Shown: piece by piece, positions 23,574 to 37,632 of the stretch
How the letters are laid out: each line of letters begins with the position of its first letter
How positions within the stretch are numbered: the first letter of the stretch is position 1
Assembly (NCBI GenBank): GCA_027186245.1
Contig: CP114496.1
Location: 5,237,501 to 5,301,500, forward strand
Origin: Coriaria nepalensis
Taxonomy: Eukaryota > Streptophyta > Magnoliopsida > Cucurbitales > Coriariaceae
DNA: 64,000 bases
Reading direction: 5' to 3'
Notes under the pieces: model-generated
The model's database searches: none
Seen by the model: the letters and a program-made list of their open reading frames with translations, nothing else
What the model was told of the DNA's origin: nothing
Program-made: the position numbers and the translations under genes

Positions 23574-26555
23574 ATTAGTTTAATCTTAAAATCATTTGAA
23601 TGCGTCATTTCAAGTCAATAAAATATTTCAAAGCAAGTTGAACGAATTCTATTTTCGCACTACAAACACAGGTTTTGGGCATAACTTGCAAATGATCAAT
23701 GCAAGGAAAGTGTGCATTAGTTTAACCTTAAAATCATTTGAATGAGTCATTTCAGGTCAATAACATATTTCATAGCATATTCAACGAATTCTATTTTCGC
23801 ACTACAATCACAAGTTTTGTGCATAACTTGCAAATCGTCAATGCAAGGAAACTGTGCATTAGTTTAATCCTAAAATCATTTGAATGAGTCATTTCAAGTC
23901 AATAACATATTTCAAAGCAAGTTGAACGAATTCTATTTTCGCACTACAAACACGTGTTTTGGGCATAACTTGCAAATGATCAATGCAAGGAAAGTGTGCA
24001 TTAGTTTAACCTTAAAATCATTTGAATGAGTCATTTCAGGTCAATAACATATTTCATAGCATATTCAACGAATTCTATTTTCGCACTACAAACACAAGTT
24101 TTGTGCATAACTTGCAAATGGTCAATGCAAGGAAAGTGTGCATTAGTTTAGCCTTAAAATCATTTGATTGAGTCATTTCAAGTCAATAACATATTTCAAA
24201 GCAAGTTGAACGAATTCTATTTTCGCACTACAAACACATGTTTTGGGCATAACTTGCAAATGATCAATGCAAGGAAAGTGTGCATTAGTTTAACCTTAAA
24301 ATCATTTGAATGAGTCATTTCAGGTCAATAACATATTTCATAGCATGTTCAACGAATTCTATTTTCGCACTACAAACACAAGTTTTGTGCATAACTTGCA
24401 AATGGTCAATGCAAGGAAAGTGTGCATTAGTTTAGCCTTAAAATCATTTGATTGAGTCATTTCAAGTCAATAACATATTTCAAAGCAAGTTGAACGAATT
24501 CTATTTTCGCACTACAAACACAAGTTTTGTGCATAACTTGCAAATGGTCAATGCAAGGAAAGTGTGCATTAGTTTAGCCTTAAAATCATTTGAATGAGTC
24601 ATTTCAAGTCAATAACATATTACAAAGCAAGTTGAACGAATTCTATTTTCGCACTACAAACACACGTTTTGGGCATAACTTGCACATGGCTATTGCAAGG
24701 AAACTGTGCATTAGTTTAATCTTAAAATCATTTGAATGAGTCATTTCAAGTCAATAACATATTTCAAAGCAAGTTGAACGAATTCTTTTTTCGCACTACA
24801 AACACAGGTTTTGGGCATAACTTGCACATGGCTATTGCAAGGAAACTGTGCATTAGTTTAATCTTAAAATCATTTGAATGAGTCATTTCAAGTCAATAAC
24901 ATATTTCAAAGCAAGTTGAACGAATTCTATTTTCTCACTACAAACACAGGTTTTGGGCATAACTTGCAAATGATCAATGCAAGGAAAGTGTGCATTAGTT
25001 TAACCTTAAAATCATTTGAATGAGTCATTTCAGGTCAATAACATATTTCATAGCATATTCAACGAATTCTATTTTCGCACTACAAACACAAGTTTTGTGC
25101 ATAACTTGCATATGGTCAAGGCAAGGAAACTGTGCATTAGTTTAATCTTAAAATCATTTGAATGAGTCATTTGAAGTCAATAACATATTTTAAAGCAAGT
25201 TGAACGAATTCTATTTTCGCACTACAAACACAAGTTTTGTGCATAACTTGCAAATGGTCAATGCAAGGAAAGTGTGCGTTAGTTTAGCCTTAAAATCATT
25301 TGAATGAGTCATTTCAAGTCAATAACATATTTCAAAGGAAGTTGAACGAATTCTGTTTTCGCACTACAAACACAAGTTTTGTGCATAACTTGCAAATGTT
25401 CAATGCAAGGAAAGTGTGCATTAGTTTAGCCTTAAAATCATTTGAATGAGTCATTTCATGTCAATAAAATATTGCAAAGCAGGTTGAACGAATTCTATTT
25501 TCGCACTACAAACACAGGTTTTGGGCATAACTTGCAAATGGCTATTGCAACGAAACTGTGCATTACTTTAATCTTAAAATCATTTGAATGAGTTATTTCA
25601 AGTCAATAACATATTTCAAAGCAAGTTGAACGAATTCTATTTTCGCACTACAAACACAGGTTTTGGGCATAACTTGCACATGGCTATTGCAAGGAAACTG
25701 AGCATTAGTTTAATCTTAAAATCATTTGAATGAGTCATTTCAATTCAATCACATATTTCAAAGCAAGTTGAACGAATTCTATTTTCGCACTACAAACACA
25801 TGTTTTGGGCATAACTTGCAAATGATCAATGCAAGGAAAGTGTGCATTAGTTTAACCTTAAAATCATTTGAATGAGTCATTTCAGGTCCATAACATATTT
25901 CATAGCATATTCAACGAATTCTATTTTCGCACTACAAACACAAGTTTTGTGCATAACTTGCATATGGTCAAGGCAAGGAAACTGTGCATTAGTTTAATCT
26001 TAAAATCATTTGAATGAGTCATTTGAAGTCAATAACATATTTTAAAGCAAGTTGAACGAATTCTATTTTCGCACTACAAACACAAGTTTTGTGCATAACT
26101 TGCAAATGGTCAATGCAAGGAAAGTGTGCATTAGTTTAGCCTTAAAATCATTTGAATGAGTCATTTCAAGTCAATAACATATTTCAAAGCAAGTTGAACA
26201 AATTCTATTTTCGCACTACAAACACAAGTTTTGTGCATAACTTGCAAATGGTAAATGCAAGGAAAGTGTGCATTAGTTTAGCCTTAAAATCATTTGAATG
26301 AGTCATTTCAAGTCAATAACATATTACAAAGCAAGTTGAACGAATTCTATTTTCGCACTGCAAACACAGGTTTTGGGCATAACTTGCACATGGCTATTGC
26401 AAGGAAACTGTGCATTAGTTTAATCTTAAAATCATTTGAATGAGTCATTTCAAGTCAATAACATATTTCAAAGCAAGTTGAACGAATTCTATTTTCGCAC
26501 TACAAACACACGTTTTGGGCATAACTTGCACATGGCTATTGCAAGGAAACTGTGC
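23574..26555 (+). repeat. 21-monomer HOR unit (2,982 bases), copy 2
   Basis: Tandem copy of 20,592-23,573. I found about eight single-base differences by eye, which would put identity near 99.7%; a full alignment could raise the count. Private changes include TTTTCTCACTAC near 24,934, GGTAAATGC near 26,251 and ACACACGTTTTGGG near 26,508. A third copy does not follow, because the monomer at 26,556 lacks the diagnostic ATGCGTC. Confidence 0.92.
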
Positions 26556-28402
26556 ATTAGTTTAATCTTAAAATCATTTGAATGAGTCATTTCAATTCAA
26601 TCACATATTTCAAAGCAAGTTGAACGAATTCTATTTTCGCACTACAAACACATGTGTTGGGCATAACTTGCAAATGATCAATGCAAGGAAAGTATGCATT
26701 AGTTTAACCTTAAAATCATTTGAATGAGTCATTTCAGGTCCATAACATATTTCGTAGCATATTCAACGAATTCTATTTTCGCACTACAAACACAAGTTTT
26801 GTGCATAACTTGCAAATTGTCAATGCAAGGAAAGTGTGCATTAGTTTAGCCTTAAAATCATTTGATTGAGTCATTTCAAGTCAATAACATATTTCAAAGC
26901 AAGTTGAACAAATTCTATTTTCGCACTACAAACACAAGTTTTGTGCATAACTTGCAAATGGTCAATGCAAGGAAAGTGTGCATTAGTTTAGCCTTAAAAT
27001 CATTTGAATGAGTCATTTCAAGTCAATAACATATTACAAAGCAAGTTGAACGAATTCTATTTTCGCACTACAAACACAGGTTTTGGGCATAACTTGCACA
27101 TGGCTATTGCAAGGAAACTGTGCATTAGTTTAATCTTAAAATCATTTGAATGAGTCATTTCAAGTCAATAACATATTTCAAAGCAAGTTGAACGAATTCT
27201 ATTTTCGCACTACAAACACAGGTTTTGGGCATCACTTGCACATGGCTATTGCAAGGAAACTGTGCATTAGTTTAATCTTAAAATCATTGGAATGAGTCAT
27301 TTCAAGTCAATAACATATTTCAAAGCAAGTTGAACGAATTCTATTTTCGCACTACAAACACAGGTTTTGGGCATAACTTGCACATGGCTATTGCAAGGAA
27401 ACTGTGCATTAGTTTAATCTTAAAATCATTTGAATGAGTCATTTCAATTCAATAACATATTTCAAAGCAAGTTGAACGAATTCTATTTTCGCACTACAAA
27501 CACGTGTTTTGGGCATAATTTGCAAATGATCAATGCAAGGAAAGTGTGCATTAGTTTAACCTTAAAATCTTTTGAATGAGTCATTTCAGGTCAATAACAT
27601 ATTTCATAGCATATTCAACGAATTCTATTTTCGCACTACAAACACAAGTTTTGTGCATAACTTGCAAATGGTCAATGCAAGTTAAGTGTGCATTAGTTTA
27701 GCCTTAAAATCATTTGATTGAGTCATTTCAAGTCAATAACATATTTCAAAGCAAGTTGAACGAATTCTATTTTCGCACTACAAACACAAGTTTTGTGCAT
27801 AACTTGCAAATGGTCAATGCAAGGAAAGTGTGCATTAGTTTAGCCTTAAAATCATTTGAATGAGTCATTTCAAGTCAATAACATATTACAAAGCAAGTTG
27901 AACAAATTCTATTTTCGCACTACAAACACAAGTTTTGTGCATAACTGGCAAATGGTCAATGCAAGGAAAGTGTGCATTAGTTTAGCCTTAAAATCATTTG
28001 ATTGAGTCATTTCAAGTCAATAACATATTTCAGAGGAAGTTGAACGAATTCTATTTTCGCATTACAAACACAGGTTTTGGGCATAACTTGCACATGGCTA
28101 TTGCAAGGAAACTGTGCAGTAGTTTAATCTTAAAATCATTTGAATGAGTCATTTCAACTCAATAACATATTTCAAAGCAAGTTGAACGAATTCTATTTTC
28201 GCACTACAAACACGTGTTTTGGGCATAACTTGCAAATGATCAATGCAAAGGAAAGTGTGCATTAGGTTAACCTTAAAATCATTTGAATGAGTCATTTCAG
28301 GTCAATAACATATTTCATAGCATATTCAACGAATTCTATTTTCGCACTACAAACACAGGTTTTGGGCATCACTTGCACATGGCTATTGCAAGGAAACTGT
28401 GC
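26556..28402 (+). repeat. Recurrent block with GTGTTGGG marker, copy 1
   Basis: Ordered monomers: ATTCAATCAC with ACATGTGTTGGG (26,556); AACC with GGTCCAT, TTTCGTAGC and CAAATTGTC (26,698); AGCC with GAACAAATTC (26,840); a TTACAAAG monomer (26,982); a GGGCATCAC monomer (27,124); a CATTGGAATG monomer (27,266); a GTG-state monomer (27,408); an AACC with AATCTTTTG (27,550). The same order recurs near 40.0, 43.2, 45.7 and 54.7 kb, with a truncated version near 53.0 kb. Near the end lies the 1-base insertion at 28,247-28,249. Confidence 0.82.
28247..28249 (+). other. 1-base insertion shifting array phase
   Basis: Extra A in GCAAAGG, followed by ATTAGGTTAACC, as at 19,726. Confidence 0.93.
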
Positions 28403-30958
28403 ATTAGTTTAATCTTAAAATCATTTGAATGAGTCATTTCAAGTCAATAACATATTTCAAAGCAAGTTGAACGAATTCTATTTTCGCACTACAAACACAG
28501 GTTTTGGGCATAACTTGCAAATGATCAATGCAAGGAAAGTGTGCATTAGTTTAGCTTTAAAATCATTTGATTAAGTCATTTCAAGTCAATAACATATTTC
28601 AAATCAAGTTGAACGAATTCTATTTTCGCACTACAAACACAAGTTTTGTGCATAACTTGCAAATGGTCAATGCAAGGAAAGTGTGCATTAGTTTAGCCTT
28701 AAAATCATTTGAATGAGTCATTTCAAGTCAATAACATATTTCAAAGCAAGTTGAACGAATTCTATTTTCGCACTACAAACACATATTTTGGGCATAACTT
28801 GCAAATGATCAATGCAAGGAAAGTGTGCATTAGTTTAACCTTAAAATCATTTGAATGAGTCATTTCAGGTCAATAACATATTTCATAGCATGTTCAACGA
28901 ATTCTATTTTCGCACTACAAACACAAGTTTTGTGCATAACTTGCAAATGGTCAATGCAAGGAAAGTGTGCATTAGTTTAGCCTTAAAATCATTTGAATAA
29001 GTCATTTCAAGTCAATAACATATTGCAAAGCAAGTTGAACGAATTCTATTTTCGCACTACAAACACAGGTTTTGGGCATAACTTGCACATGGCTATTGCA
29101 AGGAAACTGTGCATTAGTTTAATCTTAAAATCATTTGAATGAGTCATTTCAATTCAATCACATATTTCAAAGCAAGTTGAACGAATTCTATTTTCGCACT
29201 ACAAACACGTGTTTTGGGCATAACTTGGAAATGATCAATGCAAGGAAAGTGTGCATTAGTTTAATCTTAAAATCATTTGAATGAGTCATTTCAAGTCAAT
29301 AACATATTTCAAAGCAAGTTGAACGAATTCTATTTTCGCACTACAAACACAGGTTTTGGGCATAACTTGCACATGGCTATTGCAAGGAAACTGTGCATTA
29401 GTTTAATCTTAAAATCATTTGAATGAGTCATTTCAATTCAATCACATATTTCAAAGCAAGTTGAACGAATTCTATTTTCGCACTACAAACACATGTTTTG
29501 GGCATAACTTGCAAATGATCAATGCAAGGAAAGTGTGCATTAGTTTAACCTTAAAATCATTTGAATGAGTCATTTCAGGTCCATAACATATTTCATAGCA
29601 TATTCAACGAATTCTATTTTCGCACTACAAACACAAGTTTTGTGCATAACTTGCATATGGTCAATGCAAGGAAACTGTGCATTAGTTTAATCTTAAAATC
29701 ATTTGAATGAGTCATTTCAAGTCAATAACATATTTCAAAGCAAGTTGAACGAATTCTATTTTCGCACTACAAACACAGGTTTTGGGCATAACTTGCAAAT
29801 GATCAATGCAAGGAAAGTGTGCATTAGTTTAGCTTTAAAATCATTTGATTAAGTCATTTCAAGTCAATAACATATTTCAAATCAAGTTGAACGAATTCTA
29901 TTTTCGCACTACAAACACAAGTTTTGTGCATAACTTGCAAATGGTCAATGCAAGGAAAGTGTGCATTAGTTTAGCCTTAAAATCATTTGAATGAGTCATT
30001 TCAAGTCAATAACATATTTCAAAGCAAGTTGAACGAATTCTATTTTCGCACTACAAACACATATTTTGGGCATAACTTGCAAATGATCAATGCAAGGAAA
30101 GTGTGCATTAGTTTAACCTTAAAATCATTTGAATGAGTCATTTCAGGTCAATAACATATTTCAAAGCAGGTTGAACGAATTCTATTTTCGCACTACAAAC
30201 ACAAGTTTTGTGCATAACTTGCAAATGGTCAATGCAAGGAAACTGTGCATTAGTTTAATCTTAAAATCATTTGAATGAGTCATTTCAAGTCAATAACATA
30301 TTTCAAAGCAAGTTGAACAAATTCTATTTTCGCACTACAAACACAAGTTTTGTGCATAACTTGCAAATGGTCAATGCAAGGAAAGTGTGCATTAGTTTAG
30401 CCTTAAAATCATTTGAATGAGTCATTTCAAGTCAATAACATATTACAAAGCAAGTTGAACGAATTCTATTTTCGCACTACAAACACAGGTTTTGGGCATA
30501 ACTTGCACATGGCTATTGCAAGGAAACTGTGCATTAGTTTAATCTTAAAATCATTTGAATGAGTCATTTCAAGTCAATAACATATTTCAAAGCAAGTTGA
30601 ACGAATTCTATTTTCGCACTACAAACACAGGTTTTGGGCATAACTTGCAAATGATCAATGCAAGGAAAGTGTGCATTAGTTTAGCTTTAAAATCATTTGA
30701 TTGAGTCATTTCAAGTCAATAACATATTTCAAATCAAGTTGAACGAATTCTATTTTCGCACTACAAACACAAGTTTTGTGCATAACTTGCAAATGGTCAA
30801 TGCAAGGAAAGTGTGCATTAGTTTAGCCTTAAAATCATTTGAATGAGTCATTTCAAGTCAATAACATATTTCAAAGCAAGTTGAACGAATTCTATTTTCG
30901 CACTACAAACACATATTTTGGGCATAACTTGCAAATGATCAATGCAAGGAAAGTGTGC

Positions 30959-32378
30959 ATTAGTTTAGCCTTAAAATCATTTGATTGAGTCATTTCAAGT
31001 CAATAACATATTTCAAAGCAAGTTGAACGAATTCTATTTTCGCACTACAAACACAAGTTTTGTGCATAACTGGCAAATGGTCAATGCAAGGAAAGTGTGC
31101 ATTAGTTTAGCCTTAAAATCATTTGAATGAGTCATTTCAAGTCAATAACATATTTCAAAGCAAGTTGAACGAATTCTATTTTCGCACTACAAACACAGGT
31201 TTTGGGCATAACTTGCACATGGCTATTGCAAGGAAACTGTGCATTAGTTTAATCTTAAAATCATTTGAATGAGTGATTTCAAGTCAATAACATATTTCAA
31301 AGCAAGTTGAACGAATTCTATTTTCGCACTACAAACACATGGTTTGGGCATAACTTGCAAATGATCAATGCAAGGAAAGTGTGCATTAGTTTAACCTTAA
31401 AATCATTTGAATGAGTCATTTCAGGTCAATAACATATTTCATAGCATATTCAACGAATTCTATTTTCGCACTACAATCACAAGTTTTGTGCATAACTTGC
31501 AAATGGTCAATGCAAGGAAACTGTGCATTAGTTTAATCTTAAAAACATTTGAATGAGTCATTTCAAGTCAATAACATATTTCAAAGCAAGTTGAACGAAT
31601 TCTATTTTCGCACTACAAACACAGGTTTTGGGCATAACTTGCAAATGATCAATGCAAGGAAAGTGTGCATTAGTTTAGCTTTAAAATCATTTGATTGAGT
31701 CATTTCAAGTCAATAACATATTTCAAATCAAGTTGAACGAATTCTATTTTCGCACTACAAACACAAGTTTTGTGCATAACTTGCAAATGGTCAATGCAAG
31801 GAAAGTGTGCATTAGTTTAGCCTTAAAATCATTTGAATGAGTCATTTCAAGTCAATAACATATTTCAAAGCAAGTTGAACGAATTCTATTTTCGCACTAC
31901 AAACACATATTTTGGGCATAACTTGCAAATGATCAATGCAAGGAAAGTGTGCATTAGTTTAGCCTTAAAATCATTTGATTGAGTCATTTCAAGTCAATAA
32001 CATATTTCAAAGCAAGTTGAACGAATTCTATTTTCGCACTACAATCACAAGTTTTGTGCATAACTTGCAAATGGTCAATGCAAGGAAACTGTGCATTAGT
32101 TTAATCTTAAAAACATTTGAATGAGTCATTTCAAGTCAATAACATATTTCAAAGCAAGTTGAACGAATTCTATTTTCGCACTACAAACACAGGTTTTGGG
32201 CATAACTTGCAAATGATCAGTGCAAGGAAAGTGTGCATTAGTTTAGCTTTAAAATCATTTGATTGAGTCATTTCAAGTCAATAACATATTTCAAATCAAG
32301 TTGAACGAATTCTACTTTCGCACTACAAACACAAGTTTTGTGCATAACTTGCAAATGGTCAATGCAAGGAAAGTGTGC
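30959..32378 (+). repeat. 10-monomer segment, copy 1 (offset 5,254)
   Basis: Matches 36,213-37,632 at an offset of 37 monomers. Shared rare states in order: AACTGGCAAATGG, GAGTGATTTC, ACATGGTTTGGG, ACAATCACAAG, TTAAAAACATTTG (twice), AGCTTT and ACATATTTT. A private GATCAGTGC lies near 32,217. The match fades in the last monomer. Confidence 0.8.
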
Positions 32379-33217
32379 ATTAGTTTAGCCTTAAAATCAT
32401 TTGAATGAGTCATATCAAGTCAATAACATATTTCAAAGCAAGTTGAACGAATTCTATTTTCGCACTACAAACACATATTTTGGGCATAACTTGCAAATGA
32501 TCAATGCAAGGAAAGTGTGCATTAGTTTAACCTTAAAATCATTTGATTGAGTCATTTCAAGTCAATAACATATTTCAAAGCAAGTTGAACAAATTCTATT
32601 TTCGCACTACAAACACAAGTTTTGTGCATAACTTGCAAATGGTCAATGCAAGGAAAGTGTGCATTAGTTTAGCCTTAAAATCATTTGAATGAGTCATTTC
32701 AAGTCAATAACATATTACAAAGCAAGTTGAACGAATTCTATTTTCGCACTACAAACACAGGTTTTGGGCATAACTTGCACATGGCTATTGCAAGGAAACT
32801 GTGCATTAGTTTAATCTTAAAATCATTTGAATGAGTCATTTCAAGTCAATAACATATTTCAAAGCAAGTTGAACGAATTCTATTTTCGCACTACAAACAC
32901 AGGTTTTGGGCATCACTTGCACATGGCTATTGCAAGGAAACTGTGCATTAGTTTAATGTTAAAATCATTGGAATGAGTCATTTCAAGTCAATAACATATT
33001 TCAAAGCAAGTTGTACGAATTCTATTTTCGCACTACAAACACAGGTTTTGGGCATAACTTGCACATGGCTATTGCAAGGAAACTGTGCATTAGTTTAATC
33101 TTAAAATCATTTGAATGAGTCATTTCAATTCAATAACATATTTCAAAGCAAGTTGAACGAATTCTATTTTCGCACTACAAACACGTGTTTTGGGCATAAC
33201 TTGCAAATGATCAATGC

Positions 33218-33220
33218 AAA
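33218..33220 (+). other. 1-base insertion shifting array phase
   Basis: Extra A in GCAAAGG, followed by ATTAGGTTAACC, as at 19,726 and 28,247. Confidence 0.93.
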
Positions 33221-34895
33221 GGAAAGTGTGCATTAGGTTAACCTTAAAATCATTTGAATGAGTCATTTCAGGTCAATAACATATTTCATAGCATATTCAA
33301 CGAATTCTATTTTCGCACTACAATCACAAGTTTTGTGCATAACTTGCAAATGGTCAATGCAAGGAAACTGTGCATTAGTTTAATCTTAAAAACATTTGAA
33401 TGAGTCATTTCAAGTCAATAACATATTTCAAAGGAAGTTGAACGAATTCTATTTTCGCACTACAAACACAGGTTTTGGGCATAACTTGCAAATGATCAAT
33501 GCAAGGAAAGTGTGCATTAGTTTAGCTTTAAAATCATTTGATTGAGTCATTTCAAGTCAATAACATATTTCAAATCAAGTTGAACGAATTCTATTTTCGC
33601 ACTACAAACACAAGTTTTGTGCATAACTTGCAAATGGTCAATGCAAGGAAAGTGTGCATTAGTTTAGCCTTAAAATCATTTGAATGAGTCATTTCAAGTC
33701 AATAACATATTTCAAAGCAAGTTGAACGAATTCTATTTTCGCACTACAAACACATATTTTGGGCATAACTTGCAAATGATCAATGCAAGGAAAGTGTGCA
33801 TTAGTTTAGCCTTAAAATCATTTGATTGAGTCATTTCAAGTCAATAACATATTTCAAAGCAAGTTGAACGAATTCTATTTTCGCACTACAAACACATGGT
33901 TTGGGCATAACTTGCAAATGATCAATGCAAGGAAAGTGTGCATTAGTTTAGCCTTAAAATCATTTGAATAAGTCATTTCAAGTCAATAACATATTGCAAA
34001 GCAAGTTGAACGAATTCTATTTTCGCACTACAAACACAAGTTTTGTGCATAACTTGCAAATGGTCAATGCAAGGAAAGTGTGCATTAGTTTAGCCTTAAA
34101 ATCATTTGAATGAGTCATTTCAAGTCAATAACATATTTCAAAGCAAGTTGAACGAATTCTATTTTCGCACTACAAACACAGGTTTTGGGCATAACTTGCA
34201 CATGGCTATTGCAAGGAAACTGTGCATTAGTTTAATCTTAAAATCATTTGAATGAGTGATTTCAAGTCAATAACATATTTCAAAGCAAGTTGAACGAATT
34301 CTATTTTCGCACTACAAACACATGGTTTGGGCATAACTTGCAAATGATCAATGCAAGGAAAGTGTGCATTAGTTTAACCTTAAAATCATTTGAATGAGTC
34401 ATTTCAGGTCAATAACATATTTCATAGCATGTTCAACGAATTCTATTTTCGCACTACAAACACAAGTTTTGTGCATAACTTGCAAATGGTCAATGCAAGG
34501 AAAGTGTGCATTAGTTTAGCCTTAAAATCATTTGAATAAGTCATTTCAAGTCAATAACATATTGCAAAGCAAGTTGAACGAATTCTATTTTCGCACTACA
34601 AACACAGGTTTTGGGCATAACTTGCACATGGCTATTGCAAGGAAACTGTGCATTAGTTTAATCTTAAAATCATTTGAATGAGTCATTTCAATTCAATCAC
34701 ATATTTCAAAGCAAGTTGAACGAATTCTATTTTCGCACTACAAACACGTGTTTTGGGCATAACTTGGAAATGATCAATGCAAGGAAAGTGTGCATTAGTT
34801 TAATCTTAAAATCATTTGAATGAGTCATTTCAAGTCAATAACATATTTCAAAGCAAGTTGAACGAATTCTATTTTCGCACTACAAACACAGGTTT

Positions 34896-34898
34896 TGG
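34896..34898 (+). other. 1-base deletion shifting array phase
   Basis: GGTTTTGGCATAAC lacks one G of the usual GGTTTTGGGCATAAC, making a 141-base monomer. This is the only deletion I found. Confidence 0.93.
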
Positions 34899-36212
34899 CA
34901 TAACTTGCACATGGCTATTGCAAGGAAACTGTGCATTAGTTTAATCTTAAAATCATTTGAATGAGTCATTTCAATTCAATCACATATTTCAAAGCAAGTT
35001 GAACGAATTCTATTTTCGCACTACAAACACGTGTTTTGGGCATAACTTGGAAATGATCAATGCAAGGAAAGTGTGCATTAGTTTAATCTTAAAATCATTT
35101 GAATGAGTCATTTCAAGTCAATAACATATTTCAAAGCAAGTTGAACGAATTCTATTTTCGCACTACAAACACAAGTTTTGTGCATAACTTGCAAATGGTC
35201 AATGCAAGGAAAGTGTGCATTAGTTTAGCCTTAAAATCATTTGAATGAGTCATTTCAAGTCAATAACATATTTCAAAGCAAGTTGAACAAATTCTATTTT
35301 CGCACTACAAACACAAGTTTTGTGCATAACTTGCAAATGGTCAATGCAAGGAAAGTGTGCATTAGTTTAGCCTTAAAATCATTTGAATGAGTCATTTCAA
35401 GTCAATAACATATTACAAAGCAAGTTGAACGAATTCTATTTTCGCACTACAAACACAGGTTTTGGGCATAACTTGCACATGGCTATTGCAAGGAAACTGT
35501 GCATTAGTTTAATCTTAAAATCATTTGAATGAGTCATTTCAAGTCAATAACATATTTCAAAGCAAGTTGAACGAATTCTATTTTCGCACTACAAACACAG
35601 GTTTTGGGCATAACTTGCAAATGATCAATGCAAGGAAAGTGTGCATTAGTTTAGCTTTAAAATCATTTGATTGAGTCATTTCAAGTCAATAACATATTTC
35701 AAATCAAGTTGAACGAATTCTATTTTCGCACTACAAACACAAGTTTTGTGCATAACTTGCAAATGGTCAATGCAAGGAAAGTGTGCATTAGTTTAGCCTT
35801 AAAATCATTTGAATGAGTCATTTCAAGTCAATAACATATTTCAAAGCAAGTTGAACGAATTCTATTTTCGCACTACAAACACATATTTTGGGCATAACTT
35901 GCAAATGATCAATGCAAGGAAAGTGTGCATTAGTTTAGCCTTAAAATCATTTGATTGAGTCATTTCAAGTCAATAACATATTTCAAAGGAAGTTGAACGA
36001 ATTCTATTTTCGCACTACAAACACAAGTTTTCTGCATAACTTGCAAATGGTCAATGCAAGGAAAGTGTGCATTTGTTTAGCCTTAAAATCATTTGATTGA
36101 GTCATTTCAAGTCAATAACATATTTCAAAGCAAGTTGAACGAATTCTATTTTCGCACTACAAACACAGGTTTTGGGCATAACTTGCACATGGCTATTGCA
36201 AGGAAACTGTGC

Positions 36213-37632
36213 ATTAGTTTAATCTTAAAATCATTTGATTGAGTCATTTCAAGTCAATAACATATTTCAAAGCAAGTTGAACGAATTCTATTTTCGCACT
36301 ACAAACACAAGTTTTGTGCATAACTGGCAAATGGTCAATGCAAGGAAAGTGTGCATTAGTTTAGCCTTAAAATCATTTGAATGAGTCATTTCAAGTCAAT
36401 AACATATTTCAAAGCAAGTTGAACGAATTCTATTTTCGCACTACAAACACAGGTTTTGGGCATAACTTGCACATGGCTATTGCAAGGAAACTGTGCATTA
36501 GTTTAATCTTAAAATCATTTGAATGAGTGATTTCAAGTCAATAACATATTTCAAAGCAAGTTGAACGAATTCTATTTTCGCACTACAAACACATGGTTTG
36601 GGCATAACTTGCAAATGATCAATGCAAGGAAAGTGTGCATTAGTTTAACCTTAAAATCATTTGAATGAGTCATTTCAGGTCAATAACATATTTCATAGCA
36701 TATTCAACGAATTCTATTTTCGCACTACAATCACAAGTTTTGTGCATAACTTGCAAATGGTCAATGCAAGGAAACTGTGCATTAGTTTAATCTTAAAAAC
36801 ATTTGAATGAGTCATTTCAAGTCAATAACATATTTCAAAGCAAGTTGAACGAATTCTATTTTCGCACTACAAACACAGGTTTTGGGCATAACTTGCAAAT
36901 GATCAATGCAAGGAAAGTGTGCATTAGTTTAGCTTTAAAATCATTTGATTGAGTCATTTCAAGTCAATAACATATTTCAAATCAAGTTGAACGAATTCTA
37001 TTTTCGCACTACAAACACAAGTTTTGTGCATAACTTGCAAATGGTCAATGCAAGGAAAGTGTGCATTAGTTTAGCCTTAAAATCATTTGAATGAGTCATT
37101 TCAAGTCAATAACATATTTCAAAGCAAGTTGAACGAATTCTATTTTCGCACTACAAACACATATTTTGGGCATAACTTGCAAATGATCAATGCAAGGAAA
37201 GTGTGCATTAGTTTAGCCTTAAAATCATTTGATTGAGTCATTTCAAGTCAATAACATATTTCAAAGCAAGTTGAACGAATTCTATTTTCGCACTACAATC
37301 ACAAGTTTTGTGCATAACTTGCAAATGGTCAATGCAAGGAAACTGTGCATTAGTTTAATCTTAAAAACATTTGAATGAGTCATTTCAAGTCAATAACATA
37401 TTTCAAAGCAAGTTGAACGAATTCTATTTTCGCACTACAAACACAGGTTTTGGGCATAACTTGCAAATGATCAATGCAAGGAAAGTGTGCATTAGTTTAG
37501 CTTTAAAATCATTTGATTGAGTCATTTCAAGTCAATAACATATTTCAAATCAAGTTGAACGAATTCTATTTTCGCACTACAAACACAAGTTTTGTGCATA
37601 ACTGGCAAATGGTCAATGCAAGGAAAGTGTGC
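36213..37632 (+). repeat. 10-monomer segment, copy 2
   Basis: Counterpart of 30,959-32,378 with the same order of rare states. Its first monomer starts with AATC rather than AGCC, and its last has AACTGGC where copy 1 has AACTTGC, so both ends show where the similarity stops. Confidence 0.8.
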
